Shown: in pieces, positions 28,323 to 36,005 of the stretch
Numbering within the stretch: position 1 is the first letter of the stretch
Layout of the letters: each line of letters starts with the position of its first letter
Source of the DNA: Aestuariivirga litoralis
GTDB taxonomy: Bacteria > Pseudomonadota > Alphaproteobacteria > Rhizobiales > Aestuariivirgaceae
Reading direction: 5' to 3'
DNA: 64,000 bases
Assembly: GCF_003234965.1 (NCBI RefSeq)
Contig: NZ_QKVK01000003.1
Location: forward strand, 124,001 to 188,000
Notes under the pieces: model-generated
The model's input: the letters and a program-made list of their open reading frames with translations, nothing else
Databases searched by the model: none
Told to the model about the DNA's origin: nothing
Made by a program: the position numbers and the translations under genes

Positions 28323-29532
28323 CCTCACGCTCACCATCGAAGGCATGGGCAAGCGCGGCGAAGGTGTGGCGGCACATGACGGCCGCATCGTCTTCGTGCC
28401 GGGAACGCTGCCGGGCGAAGTGGTGAAGGCCGCAGGTGACGGCGACCGGCTGTCCCTCGTCGTGGTGGAGCAGCCCTCGCCCGACCGTGTGGCGCCCTTC
28501 TGCAGGCACTACGGCCGCTGCGGCGGCTGCCAGCTGCAGCACTGGCGCGAGGCGCCCTATGAAGCGTGGAAGGGCTCGCTCGTCACCGACGCGTTGAAGG
28601 CGCGCGGCATCGCATGTGAGGTCGCCCCCTGCATCGACGCGCATGGCGCAGGGCGCCGCCGCGTGGCCATCCATGTGCGGAAACGCAGCGGCGTGGTCAC
28701 CGCGGGCTACATGGAGGCGCGCAGCCATACGCTGCTCGATATCGACCAGTGCCCCATCCTCGACCCCACCCTGAACGGCGCCTTCGACATCGCGCGATCT
28801 CTCGGCACCAGGCTCGGCGACTGCGACGTGGCGGTGACGGCGACGCTCACCGGCCTCGACGTGAGCGTGAAGGCCGAACGTGACGTGCTGGCGCGCGAGC
28901 ATGGCAATCTCGCCGGCTTCGTCAATGCACTCAGGCTGGCGCGGCTGTCGGTGAATGGCGAGGTGATCGCCACCGCCGTGCCGCCGCGCCTCGAGATCGG
29001 CAAGGCCACCGTCGCATTGCCACCCGGCGGCTTCCTGCAGGCAACCGCCGCGGGCGAGGAGACGCTGGCGCGGCTCGTCCTCGAGGCGCTCGGCAAGGCG
29101 AAGAGCGTCGCCGACCTGTTCTGCGGCATCGGCCCCTTCGCCTTGCGCATCGCCGAGCGCGCCCGCGTCGAGGCCTATGACAATGACAAGCCGGCCATCG
29201 CCGCGCTCAATGCCGCGATCAGGGCGAGCTCCGGATTGAAGCCGATGACGGCGGCGGTGCGCGACCTGTTCCGCGAACCGCTGGTACCCAACGAGATGAA
29301 GGAACTCGACGCCGTGGTCTTCGACCCGCCCCGTGCCGGTGCCGAGGCGCAGGCAAGGCAGCTGGCGCGGAGCAAGGTGAAGACGGTGGTTGCCGTCTCC
29401 TGCGACGCCGGAAGCTTCGCGCGTGATGCCGAAATCCTGATCGGCGGCGGCTATGCGCTGAAGGGCGTGACGGCGGTGGACCAGTTCAAGTATTCCTCCC
29501 ACGTCGAGGTCGTTGCCCGCTTCGCGCGTTGA
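28315..29532 (+). CDS. RNA m5U methyltransferase, TrmA/RlmD family
   Basis: SAM-dependent 23S rRNA or tRNA uracil-C5 methyltransferase, 405 residues. An N-terminal TRAM-like part leads to an iron-sulfur cysteine set (C63, C69 and C72 in PFCRHYGRCGGCQLQHW, and a fourth in DIDQCPI). The SAM-binding motif is VADLFCGIGPFALRIAE, the active-site loop FDPPRAG, and the catalytic cysteine lies in AVSCDAGSFARD. The iron-sulfur set points to the RlmC/RlmD branch. The start at 28315 gives an overlap with thiN; a longer frame is thiN in another phase. Confidence 0.92.
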   Translation: MSDLTLTIEGMGKRGEGVAAHDGRIVFVPGTLPGEVVKAAGDGDRLSLVVVEQPSPDRVAPFCRHYGRCGGCQLQHWREAPYEAWKGSLVTDALKARGIACEVAPCIDAHGAGRRRVAIHVRKRSGVVTAGYMEARSHTLLDIDQCPILDPTLNGAFDIARSLGTRLGDCDVAVTATLTGLDVSVKAERDVLAREHGNLAGFVNALRLARLSVNGEVIATAVPPRLEIGKATVALPPGGFLQATAAGEETLARLVLEALGKAKSVADLFCGIGPFALRIAERARVEAYDNDKPAIAALNAAIRASSGLKPMTAAVRDLFREPLVPNEMKELDAVVFDPPRAGAEAQARQLARSKVKTVVAVSCDAGSFARDAEILIGGGYALKGVTAVDQFKYSSHVEVVARFAR

Positions 29533-29641
29533 TCTGTGGCAACAGCGCAACAGCGCCATCAATTTGGCCCGGTGCACTTCCATACGTTGCGCATTGCTGC
29601 TACGAAACCGTCACACGCAATCCAACAGAGGAGAATCAGCC

Positions 29642-29668
29642 ATGGGAGCCATTTTTACGCGCTGCTGA
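29642..29668 (+). CDS. Probable 8-codon leader peptide MGAIFTRC
   Basis: An ATG at 29642 preceded by AGAGGAGA at good spacing (seven bases) opens a frame of eight codons, MGAIFTRC, ending with TGA. The ribosome site is among the best in this region, yet the frame ends at once and is followed by three hairpins, the pattern of a translated leader. It sits in the 315-base gap between the methyltransferase and a 64-residue small gene. The rest of the gap before 29620 and after 29731 shows nothing else recognisable. Whether it is translated is not known. Confidence 0.45.
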   Translation: MGAIFTRC

Positions 29669-29681
29669 TCTCCGGGCCGCA

Positions 29682-29730
29682 CTGAGGCTCGGGCCTCAGG
29701 CGGATAGCGTATCCTTCGCGCTTCAGGCGC
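29682..29730 (+). promoter_or_regulatory. Three tandem hairpins after the leader ORF
   Basis: Hairpin 1: CTGAGGC-TCGG-GCCTCAG (29682-29699). Hairpin 2: GGATA-GCG-TATCC (29702-29714). Hairpin 3: GCGC-TTCAG-GCGC (29718-29730), followed by TTTC only. There is no strong T-run, so it is not a classical terminator. With the leader ORF 13 bases upstream it could form a ribosome-dependent switch for the downstream small gene and amine oxidase. Confidence 0.45.
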
Positions 29731-29847
29731 TTTCATCACATCACTGAACGGTCGTTTCCGCTGCGCTGGCCTGTGCCGCGCGCGCTGCGCCTCATCACCC
29801 TTTCACGCGCATGGGCATCGCCCCATGTTCCCGCGATGGAGACTCGC

Positions 29848-30042
29848 ATGTTCTCTCTCAATTTCGATCCGCTGTTCCTGGGCCTCGAGAAGGCGAAGCA
29901 GGCGGCCCTCCTTCTCAACGCCGGGTGGCGGCGCCAGCCATCGGACGCCGACCCGCGCGAGTTGCAGCGCATGCAGGACGAACTGCGCGCTGCACGCGAA
30001 AGGCTGCGCATGCAGGTGACGGGCGGCCGGTTGCTGTGGTGA
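29848..30042 (+). CDS. Small hypothetical protein, 64 residues
   Basis: I do not recognise this gene. The frame starting MFSLNFDPLFLG has GGAGA six bases upstream of the ATG, so the start is credible; an in-frame ATG lies at 29836. The protein has a hydrophobic N-terminal part, then WRRQPSDADP and a charged amphipathic helix (about residues 38-57, rich in Arg, Glu and Leu). It has no signal peptide. It ends 24 bases before the amine oxidase gene on the same strand, so the two are probably co-transcribed. Confidence 0.5.
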   Translation: MFSLNFDPLFLGLEKAKQAALLLNAGWRRQPSDADPRELQRMQDELRAARERLRMQVTGGRLLW

Positions 30043-30066
30043 CCGCCGCCCGCTAGCATCCGCGTC

Positions 30067-31344
30067 ATGGATGCGGATGTCATCGTGGTGGGGGCTGGGC
30101 TCGCGGGTGCGGCTGCGGCACTCAAGCTGTCGAAGTCCGGCAGGCGCGTGCGCGTCATCGAGGCGCGTGCGCGCTGCGGCGGGCGTGGCTTTGCAAGGTC
30201 CTATGCGGGCGACGGCCCGCAGCTGGAATTCGGCGGCGCCTGGATCACGCCCTGGCACCACCGCCTGCGCGCGCTGGTGACGGAACATGGCCTCAGCCTG
30301 CGCCCGCGCACGCCCGTCACCGGCCGCATGTGGCTGCGCGACGGCATGCTGCAGGGTGATGGCCCCGCCTCGCCACAGGACGTGACGGCGCATGAACGCG
30401 CCATTGCCCGCGTCGCCGCCGATGCGATCCTGCTGAAGAAGGGCCTCGCCACCAATGAAAAGGGCGAGCCGCTCACCGGCATCACCTTCTCCGCCTATCT
30501 CGACCGGCTGGCCTGCCCGCGCGCCACGCGCGGCCTGTTCTCGGCGTGGTGGACGGTGTCCGGCAATGCCGCCCACGACAAGGGGGCTGCCTCCGAATTC
30601 CTCGCAAGCTGCGCCTATGACAATGGCCTTGCCGAGGGCATGATCAATTTCTGGACTGACACGGTGGTGCCTGGCATGGGCGTGCTGGCGGAGCGCATGA
30701 TCGCGGCCTCCGGCGCCGACCTCATGCTCGGCGAACCGGTTTCGCAAGTGCTGCAGGAGAGCGGGCATGTTGAGGTGATTGCCGGTGACCGGCGGCACCG
30801 GGCGAAGGCCTGCATTCTGGCGCTTGGCCTCAACCAGCTGCGCGGTGTGGCCTTCACGCCTTGGCTGTCGGATGCCAGGACCGCCGCCATCGCCCATGGC
30901 CATGGCGGGCGGAGCTTCAAGCTGTGGATCCGCGCCGAGGGCGTCGCCGTGGGCACGCTGGTGACGGGCGACGGCAGCGGCATCGAGTTCGCCTTCGCAG
31001 AGCGCGCCGAGGGCGGCACCACCTACATCGTCGCCTTCGGGCTGATGCAGGACGGCAATCACCCGCAGGACCCCGCCTGGGTAAGGAACCAGGCCGCGAA
31101 GCTCTTCCCCAATGCCCGCGTGCTGTCGCATGACTGGCACGACTGGCTGGAGGACCCCTTCGCGCGCGGCACCTGGGTGGCGGCACTGGCCGGGCACGAA
31201 GCTGGCTACGACTCCGCGGCATGGCAGCCGGAAGGCCGCCTCGCCTTCGCCTCCTCCGACTATGCGCGCGACCAGGCCGGCTGGTTCGAGGGCGCGGTGA
31301 TTTCGGGCGAGGATGCGGCGGAAGCCGTGCTGAAACTCAGCTGA
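30067..31344 (+). CDS. FAD-dependent amine oxidase-family protein
   Basis: Flavin monoamine oxidase-type enzyme of 425 residues. The N-terminal Rossmann fold has VVGAGLAGAAAALKLSKSG followed by the acidic end of the second strand (VIEARARCGGR), and the C-terminal FAD region reads FASSDYARDQAGWFEGAVISGEDAAE, given here as two parts of the same motif. Such enzymes oxidise primary or secondary amines with oxygen. The true substrate is unknown. It overlaps the converging dehydratase gene by eight bases at the 3' ends. Confidence 0.85.
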   Translation: MDADVIVVGAGLAGAAAALKLSKSGRRVRVIEARARCGGRGFARSYAGDGPQLEFGGAWITPWHHRLRALVTEHGLSLRPRTPVTGRMWLRDGMLQGDGPASPQDVTAHERAIARVAADAILLKKGLATNEKGEPLTGITFSAYLDRLACPRATRGLFSAWWTVSGNAAHDKGAASEFLASCAYDNGLAEGMINFWTDTVVPGMGVLAERMIAASGADLMLGEPVSQVLQESGHVEVIAGDRRHRAKACILALGLNQLRGVAFTPWLSDARTAAIAHGHGGRSFKLWIRAEGVAVGTLVTGDGSGIEFAFAERAEGGTTYIVAFGLMQDGNHPQDPAWVRNQAAKLFPNARVLSHDWHDWLEDPFARGTWVAALAGHEAGYDSAAWQPEGRLAFASSDYARDQAGWFEGAVISGEDAAEAVLKLS

Positions 31345-32269
31345 ACAGCTGGCCGAACACGTCCATCGAGGTATTGGCGCCGCAGACGACGACGCCAACG
31401 CGCTCGCCCTTCTCCGGCCTGTAGGCGCCCGACAGCAGTGCCGCCAGCGCCGTGGCCCCGCCGGGCTCGGTGACGAGCTGCGTCTCGCGCCACAGGTGGC
31501 GCTGGGCGTCGCGGATGTCGTCATCCGTGACGAGGGCCACCCCGGCGATGTGGTCTCGCGCGATGTCGAACATCAGGGCGCCGACATAGCTGGCGCCGAG
31601 CGAGTCGGTGGCAAGCCCCGAGGGTGCCACCTTCACGCGCTCGCCTGCCGCAAGTGATGCATGAAGCGCATTGCAGGTTTGGGGCTCGACGCCCACCACC
31701 TTGACCCTGGACTGGTACCACGCCGCAATGCCGCCGATGAGGCCGCCGCCGCCCACCGCGACGAGCAGCGTATCGATGCCGGGCGCCTGTTCTTCCAGCT
31801 CGCGCGCCAGCGTGCCCTGGCCTTCCAGCGTCGGCGCGGCATCATAGGCATGGACGTTGGTGGCGCCGCTCTGTGCGATCCACTCCTCGCACAGCGCGAA
31901 GGCCTCGTAATAGTTCGCCCCCTTCTGCACGATCTCCGCGCCATAGGACGCGATGCGCGAGACCTTTGCGGGCGAGGCGATCTCGGGAACGAAGATCCTG
32001 GCACGATGGCCGAGCTGGCGCGAGGCATAGGCAACCGCCGCACCATGATTGCCGCCCGATGCGGTGGCCACACCGCCCGCACCCACCTCAGCCTGCAGCA
32101 GCGTGTTGAAGGCACCGCGCGACTTGAAGCTGCCGGCATGCTGCAGGAGTTCGAGCTTCAGCGTGACGGGAAGATCGACGCCCGCGACCATGACATCGAT
32201 CACCGGCGTGCGGCGCACCTGGCCCGCAATGCGGGAGGCGGCGCGGCTGATGGCCTCGCGCGCGATCAT
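31337..32269 (-). CDS. Serine/threonine dehydratase-like PLP enzyme
   Basis: Fold-type II PLP enzyme of 310 residues. The PLP lysine is K49 in AGSFKSRGAF, TASGGNHGAAVAYA is the substrate-binding loop, and VGGGGLIGG binds the cofactor phosphate. No ACT domain is present. It could deaminate threonine or serine, or act on a related 3-hydroxy amino acid or ectoine derivative. Its start overlaps the folD stop by four bases and it ends the five-gene operon that begins with an FAD oxidoreductase at 35876. It is clearly different from the other dehydratase-like gene at 5651. Confidence 0.87.
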   Translation of the reverse strand: MIAREAISRAASRIAGQVRRTPVIDVMVAGVDLPVTLKLELLQHAGSFKSRGAFNTLLQAEVGAGGVATASGGNHGAAVAYASRQLGHRARIFVPEIASPAKVSRIASYGAEIVQKGANYYEAFALCEEWIAQSGATNVHAYDAAPTLEGQGTLARELEEQAPGIDTLLVAVGGGGLIGGIAAWYQSRVKVVGVEPQTCNALHASLAAGERVKVAPSGLATDSLGASYVGALMFDIARDHIAGVALVTDDDIRDAQRHLWRETQLVTEPGGATALAALLSGAYRPEKGERVGVVVCGANTSMDVFGQLFS

Positions 32270-33204
32270 TCGGCCGGCGCCACGCTGACCATGGTGTCCG
32301 ACTTGCCGCCGAAGACCTGGTCGTAATAGCGCTTCTGCGCCTGTGCCGCGGTGAGCGCATTGCGCATCAGGATCGACACCGTGACGGGGCCGACGCCACC
32401 CGGCACCGGCGTGATCCAGCCGGCGGTTTCGGCACAGGCCTCGTAGTCCACGTCGCCCACGGTGATGTGCTTGCCGTTCTCCTCGATCTGGTTGATGCCG
32501 ATGTCGATGACGGCGGAACCCGGCTTGATCATGTTGGGCGTGATGAAGCGCGGCTTGCCCACCGCCACGAAGATCGCATCCGCCGCGCGCGAATGGACGG
32601 CGAGGTTCCGCGTCATGTGATGGCAGACGGTGACGGTGGCACCCTCCGCCATCAGCAGGAAGGCGATAGGCTTGCCGACGATTTCCGAATGCCCGATCAC
32701 CACCACTTCGAGGCCCTCGAGCTTCAGGCCCGTGCGCTTCAGCAACTCGACCGAGGCCGCCGCCGTGCAGGGCGCCAAGGAGGTGTCGCGATAGACGATG
32801 TTGCCGATGGAGGCCGGGTGCATGCCCTCCACATCCTTCAGCGGGTGCACCGCCGTCTGCAGCTCGCGGATGTCGAGGTGCTTCGGCACCGGGCGCTGGA
32901 TGATGACGCCGGTGACGCGCGGATCGGTGTTCAGCGCCTGCAGCATCGCCAGCATCTCGACGCGCGACACGGTGGCCGGCAGGTGCCGCTCCTCGAACAT
33001 GATGCCCGCCTTCTCCGCCCCGCGTGCCTGGTTTCGCACGTAGAGATGGACGGCGGGAACATCACCGATGGTGATCGACACGAGCTTGACCGGCCAGCCC
33101 TTGGAGGCCAGCTCCTCCACGCCCTGGTAGACGGCACGGGTGATCTCCTCGGCGACGGGCTTGCCCATCAGGGCGTTGTGGCGGGTGGCGGCGTGGGCGT
33201 TCAT
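32266..33204 (-). CDS. folD: FolD-family methylenetetrahydrofolate dehydrogenase lacking the catalytic Lys
   Basis: Folate enzyme of 312 residues, about 20 longer than usual. FolD normally oxidises 5,10-methylene-THF with NADP and then hydrolyses methenyl-THF to 10-formyl-THF. Here the motif YVxxK reads YVRNQ: Y55 is kept but the lysine is Q59 (codon CAG, 33028-33030). The other site residues remain: Q in VIIQRPVP and D in PLKDVEGMHP, as do the nucleotide loop VVIGHSEIVGKP and the final TPVPGGVGPVT. In E. coli and human enzymes loss of this Lys removes cyclohydrolase activity, so this may be a dehydrogenase only. It is 34 bases after the DUF429 gene and overlaps the dehydratase. Confidence 0.88.
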   Translation of the reverse strand: MNAHAATRHNALMGKPVAEEITRAVYQGVEELASKGWPVKLVSITIGDVPAVHLYVRNQARGAEKAGIMFEERHLPATVSRVEMLAMLQALNTDPRVTGVIIQRPVPKHLDIRELQTAVHPLKDVEGMHPASIGNIVYRDTSLAPCTAAASVELLKRTGLKLEGLEVVVIGHSEIVGKPIAFLLMAEGATVTVCHHMTRNLAVHSRAADAIFVAVGKPRFITPNMIKPGSAVIDIGINQIEENGKHITVGDVDYEACAETAGWITPVPGGVGPVTVSILMRNALTAAQAQKRYYDQVFGGKSDTMVSVAPAE

Positions 33205-33238
33205 CAGCGGCACTTTCCTTGCATTTGGCGCCTCTTTC

Positions 33239-33940
33239 TCACGCCGAGATCGCCATGCGCAAGCCCCTTGCATCCAGAGGCGGATCGGCGGGGAAGGAGA
33301 TGGCGCGGCCCTCCAGGATGCGCCGCGCACTCCACGCGCAGGCGCAGCCATCGATCAGGTCGTCCGCCCCCACATCGGCCCGGCGATAGGCGGCGGGCGG
33401 CAAGGCCTCGAGCGGGAAGCCAGCATCCGCCAGCAGCGCCTTGCGCAGCGCGAGGCCAGGCGCATGGGGCTGGCCCTTCACCTTCTTCGGCAGCGGCAGC
33501 GGCGCCTCGCCATGCATCGCCCAGAAGGCGAGTTCGGGGTGAACCTCGATCACGCGCGCCTGCAGCTGCGGCGTCATCAGCGCATCGATCTCGCGCATCT
33601 TGGGGAAGATGTGGAAGATCTGCTTCGACACCTTCTTCGGCGGGTCGGAGGCGGCGAGATTGGCCGCGCAGGCCTCGCGGTAGTCCGCGCACATGACGGC
33701 GGCGCGCGCGGGCACCGAGAACACGCTCGACTGCCGCCCGCCGAGGCGCGACCGCACCTCGCGCTCGGCCGCACGGCCCGATCCTTCCGGAAAGCCGATC
33801 GGCATGTCCACCGCGATCACCGCCGCATCCATCGCCAGAACCTCGGCAAAGCTGCGGCACAGGTGATGCGACACCGTCTCTGCCCAGCGCACGGCGATCC
33901 AGCCGCCGGGGCAGCCATCGACACCGATGACGGGCGTCAT
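33239..33940 (-). CDS. DUF429 domain protein
   Basis: Protein of 233 residues with an RNase H/Hsp70-like fold signature: VIGVDGCPGGWIAV at the start and AVDMPIGFP further on, both with the acidic residues that line the active site in this fold, then EVHPELAFW and DDLIDGCACAW. DUF429 proteins are predicted nucleases or nucleotidyl-type enzymes with no settled role. The start overlaps the pdxY stop by four bases, putting it in the middle of the FAD oxidoreductase-pdxY-folD operon. The longer upstream frame is pdxY in another phase. Confidence 0.82.
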   Translation of the reverse strand: MTPVIGVDGCPGGWIAVRWAETVSHHLCRSFAEVLAMDAAVIAVDMPIGFPEGSGRAAEREVRSRLGGRQSSVFSVPARAAVMCADYREACAANLAASDPPKKVSKQIFHIFPKMREIDALMTPQLQARVIEVHPELAFWAMHGEAPLPLPKKVKGQPHAPGLALRKALLADAGFPLEALPPAAYRRADVGADDLIDGCACAWSARRILEGRAISFPADPPLDARGLRMAISA

Positions 33941-34704
33941 GTCGCGTGCAGCGTGCCTGCCACGTCCAGCACGGATGACCCCGCGCTGCGCCAGATGGCG
34001 CGCGACAGCGTCTCCATCGCGGCGGCGAAGGCGTGGTGCGGCGATTGCATCAGGCGTTCGGCCAAATAGAGCCCGCTGAGGAAATCGCCCGTGCCGTGCG
34101 GCACCTTGTCGAGCTTCGTGCTGACCACGCGGTGCGACTGGCCGGGCGTGACGAGCAGCGTGGCGAGGCCTTCCTCGCAGGGAATCGAGGTGGCGATCAC
34201 CTCCGGCACCAGCAGCGCATGGGCCGCAGCAATGGCGCTTCGCTCGTCCGTCACCTCGCGGGATGTCAGCCATGACAGCTCGAAGCCATTGGGCGTGACG
34301 CAGGAGGCGCGCGGCAGCAGGTGATCGCGGATCGCCTCCGCCACCTCCGGCGCAACATAGAGCTTGCCGTGATCGCCCATGACAGGATCGACCAGCAGGA
34401 AGGGCGCGCGGACACGGTCGAGCAGCCGCGCCACCTCCTCCACCTGTCCCACACTCGCGAAATAGCCGGTGAGCACCGCATCGAGATCGCCGAGCGCACC
34501 CAGCGCTTCCAGCGCGGCAAACATGCGCGCCATGTCATCCACCGGCGTCCGGAAACCAGCCGGTGCCCCATGGCCCGGATGGTTCGACAAGGTGATCGTG
34601 GGCAGTGCCAGTACCTCGTGGCCCTTGGCCTGCAGCGCCGGAACGGCAGCACTGTTGCCAACGGGCCCCCAGACGACCTGGCTCGAGATGCTGAGCACCT
34701 TCAT
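33937..34704 (-). CDS. pdxY: Pyridoxal kinase
   Basis: Phosphorylates pyridoxal to the cofactor PLP. The 255-residue ribokinase-fold protein opens MKVLSISSQVVWGPVGNSAA, has TLSNHPGHG and DPVMGDHGKLYV, and ends with the catalytic GTGDFLSGLYLAE. It is joined to the FAD oxidoreductase upstream by a TGATG overlap and to DUF429 downstream by a four-base overlap. Placing a PLP-salvage gene in this operon fits the PLP-dependent dehydratase at its end. Confidence 0.9.
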   Translation of the reverse strand: MKVLSISSQVVWGPVGNSAAVPALQAKGHEVLALPTITLSNHPGHGAPAGFRTPVDDMARMFAALEALGALGDLDAVLTGYFASVGQVEEVARLLDRVRAPFLLVDPVMGDHGKLYVAPEVAEAIRDHLLPRASCVTPNGFELSWLTSREVTDERSAIAAAHALLVPEVIATSIPCEEGLATLLVTPGQSHRVVSTKLDKVPHGTGDFLSGLYLAERLMQSPHHAFAAAMETLSRAIWRSAGSSVLDVAGTLHAT

Positions 34705-35876
34705 CAGATCACGTTCTTCTCGAAGATCGGCTGCCTGTCGCGGATGCGCGTGAAGCCGAGCCGCGTGAGGTCGATGGTCTTGTAGCGCCCGTCGATGACG
34801 AGTTCCGAAATCGCATTGCCCGCCGCCGGGCCCTGCTGCAGCCCATGGCCGGAAAAGCCATTGGCGAAGAGGAAGTTGGTCACCTCCGGATGCGGCCCGA
34901 TCACCGCATTCTGGTCCAGTGCATTGTAGTCGTAGTGACCCACCCAGGCGCTGATCACCTTGATCGCCTCGAAGAGCGGCACGCGCTCGGCAAGTGCCGG
35001 CCAGATATTCTCCTCGAACCAGGCATGATCGACCTCCCAGTCGAGACTGTCCGGTTCCTGGTGCTCCTCCGGCGAGAGCCCTGCGAGGAAGTTGCGGCCC
35101 TCGGGGCGGAAATAGACGCCACCGGGAATGACGGTGAGTGGTGCCTTGTGCAGCGCCTCGGTGGCCGCCGGGCAATCGAGCACATAGACATAGCGTTTGC
35201 GTGGTCCCACGGGGAGCTCGATCCCCGCCATGGCGGCGAGCTTGCCCGCACCGGTGCCAGCGGCATTGACCAGCGTGCCGCAGGCGATGGCCTCGCCGGA
35301 AGTGAGCATCACGCCGGTGATGTGGTCACCCTCGCGCGTCACGCCCGTTACCTCGTCGTGAATCAGCTCAACGCCCTGCGCGATCGCAGCCTTCCGGAAC
35401 AGCGCCGCGAACATGTAGGGGTCCACCCAGCCCTCGCCCGAAAGGCCGAAACAGCCGGCCGCGATCCCCTCCGTCACCAGCCAGGGAAAGCGCGCCGCCA
35501 GGTCCTCGCCGCGCAGCAGCACGTTGTCGGCGCCATGGGCGATCTGGACCGCGTGGTTCTCCTCGAGGATGGGCAGGCCCTCGGGGCTCGCGCAGATCAG
35601 GTAGCCCTGCTCCTTGAAGCCGATGTCGGCATCGGGTCCGAATTCGCTTTTCAGGGTCTTCACCAGCGCCACGCCGAACTTGGAGAGCGCGATGTTCTCC
35701 GGCGTCGAGAACTGCTGGCGCAGGCCGCCGACCGAGCGCGCGGTGCAGCCCAGCGCCCAGCTCGTGTCCTTCTCGACCAGGGCGATGGAGCCCGCGAATC
35801 CATTTTTCCGCAGGTAATGGGCGCTGGCGCTGCCCACCACGCCGCCACCCACGATCACGACGTCATAAGTTTTCAT
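34704..35876 (-). CDS. FAD-dependent oxidoreductase, DAO family (FOXRED1-like)
   Basis: D-amino acid oxidase-fold flavoenzyme of 390 residues. The FAD motif is VVIVGGGVVGSASAHYLRK, followed by ARSVGGLRQQFSTPENI, which resembles the mitochondrial FOXRED1/sarcosine dehydrogenase-like branch; FANGFSGHGLQQGPAAG is the C-terminal FAD contact. Relatives oxidise N-methyl or secondary amino acids such as sarcosine. The ATG at 35876 places the FAD motif at the usual distance; an in-frame ATG at 35888 is possible. It is the first gene of an operon with pdxY, DUF429, folD and a dehydratase. Confidence 0.87.
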   Translation of the reverse strand: MKTYDVVIVGGGVVGSASAHYLRKNGFAGSIALVEKDTSWALGCTARSVGGLRQQFSTPENIALSKFGVALVKTLKSEFGPDADIGFKEQGYLICASPEGLPILEENHAVQIAHGADNVLLRGEDLAARFPWLVTEGIAAGCFGLSGEGWVDPYMFAALFRKAAIAQGVELIHDEVTGVTREGDHITGVMLTSGEAIACGTLVNAAGTGAGKLAAMAGIELPVGPRKRYVYVLDCPAATEALHKAPLTVIPGGVYFRPEGRNFLAGLSPEEHQEPDSLDWEVDHAWFEENIWPALAERVPLFEAIKVISAWVGHYDYNALDQNAVIGPHPEVTNFLFANGFSGHGLQQGPAAGNAISELVIDGRYKTIDLTRLGFTRIRDRQPIFEKNVI

Positions 35877-36005
35877 GGCGGCGGACATTGCCCAAACCGC
35901 AATCATCCCACAAGCACAGAAGCCATGCGGCTCATCCAAAAGTGGGCTTCCAATGACGCATTGCGGCGGCTAGCTTGCAGCGCAGCAAGAGACGGAAAAG
36001 ACAAG

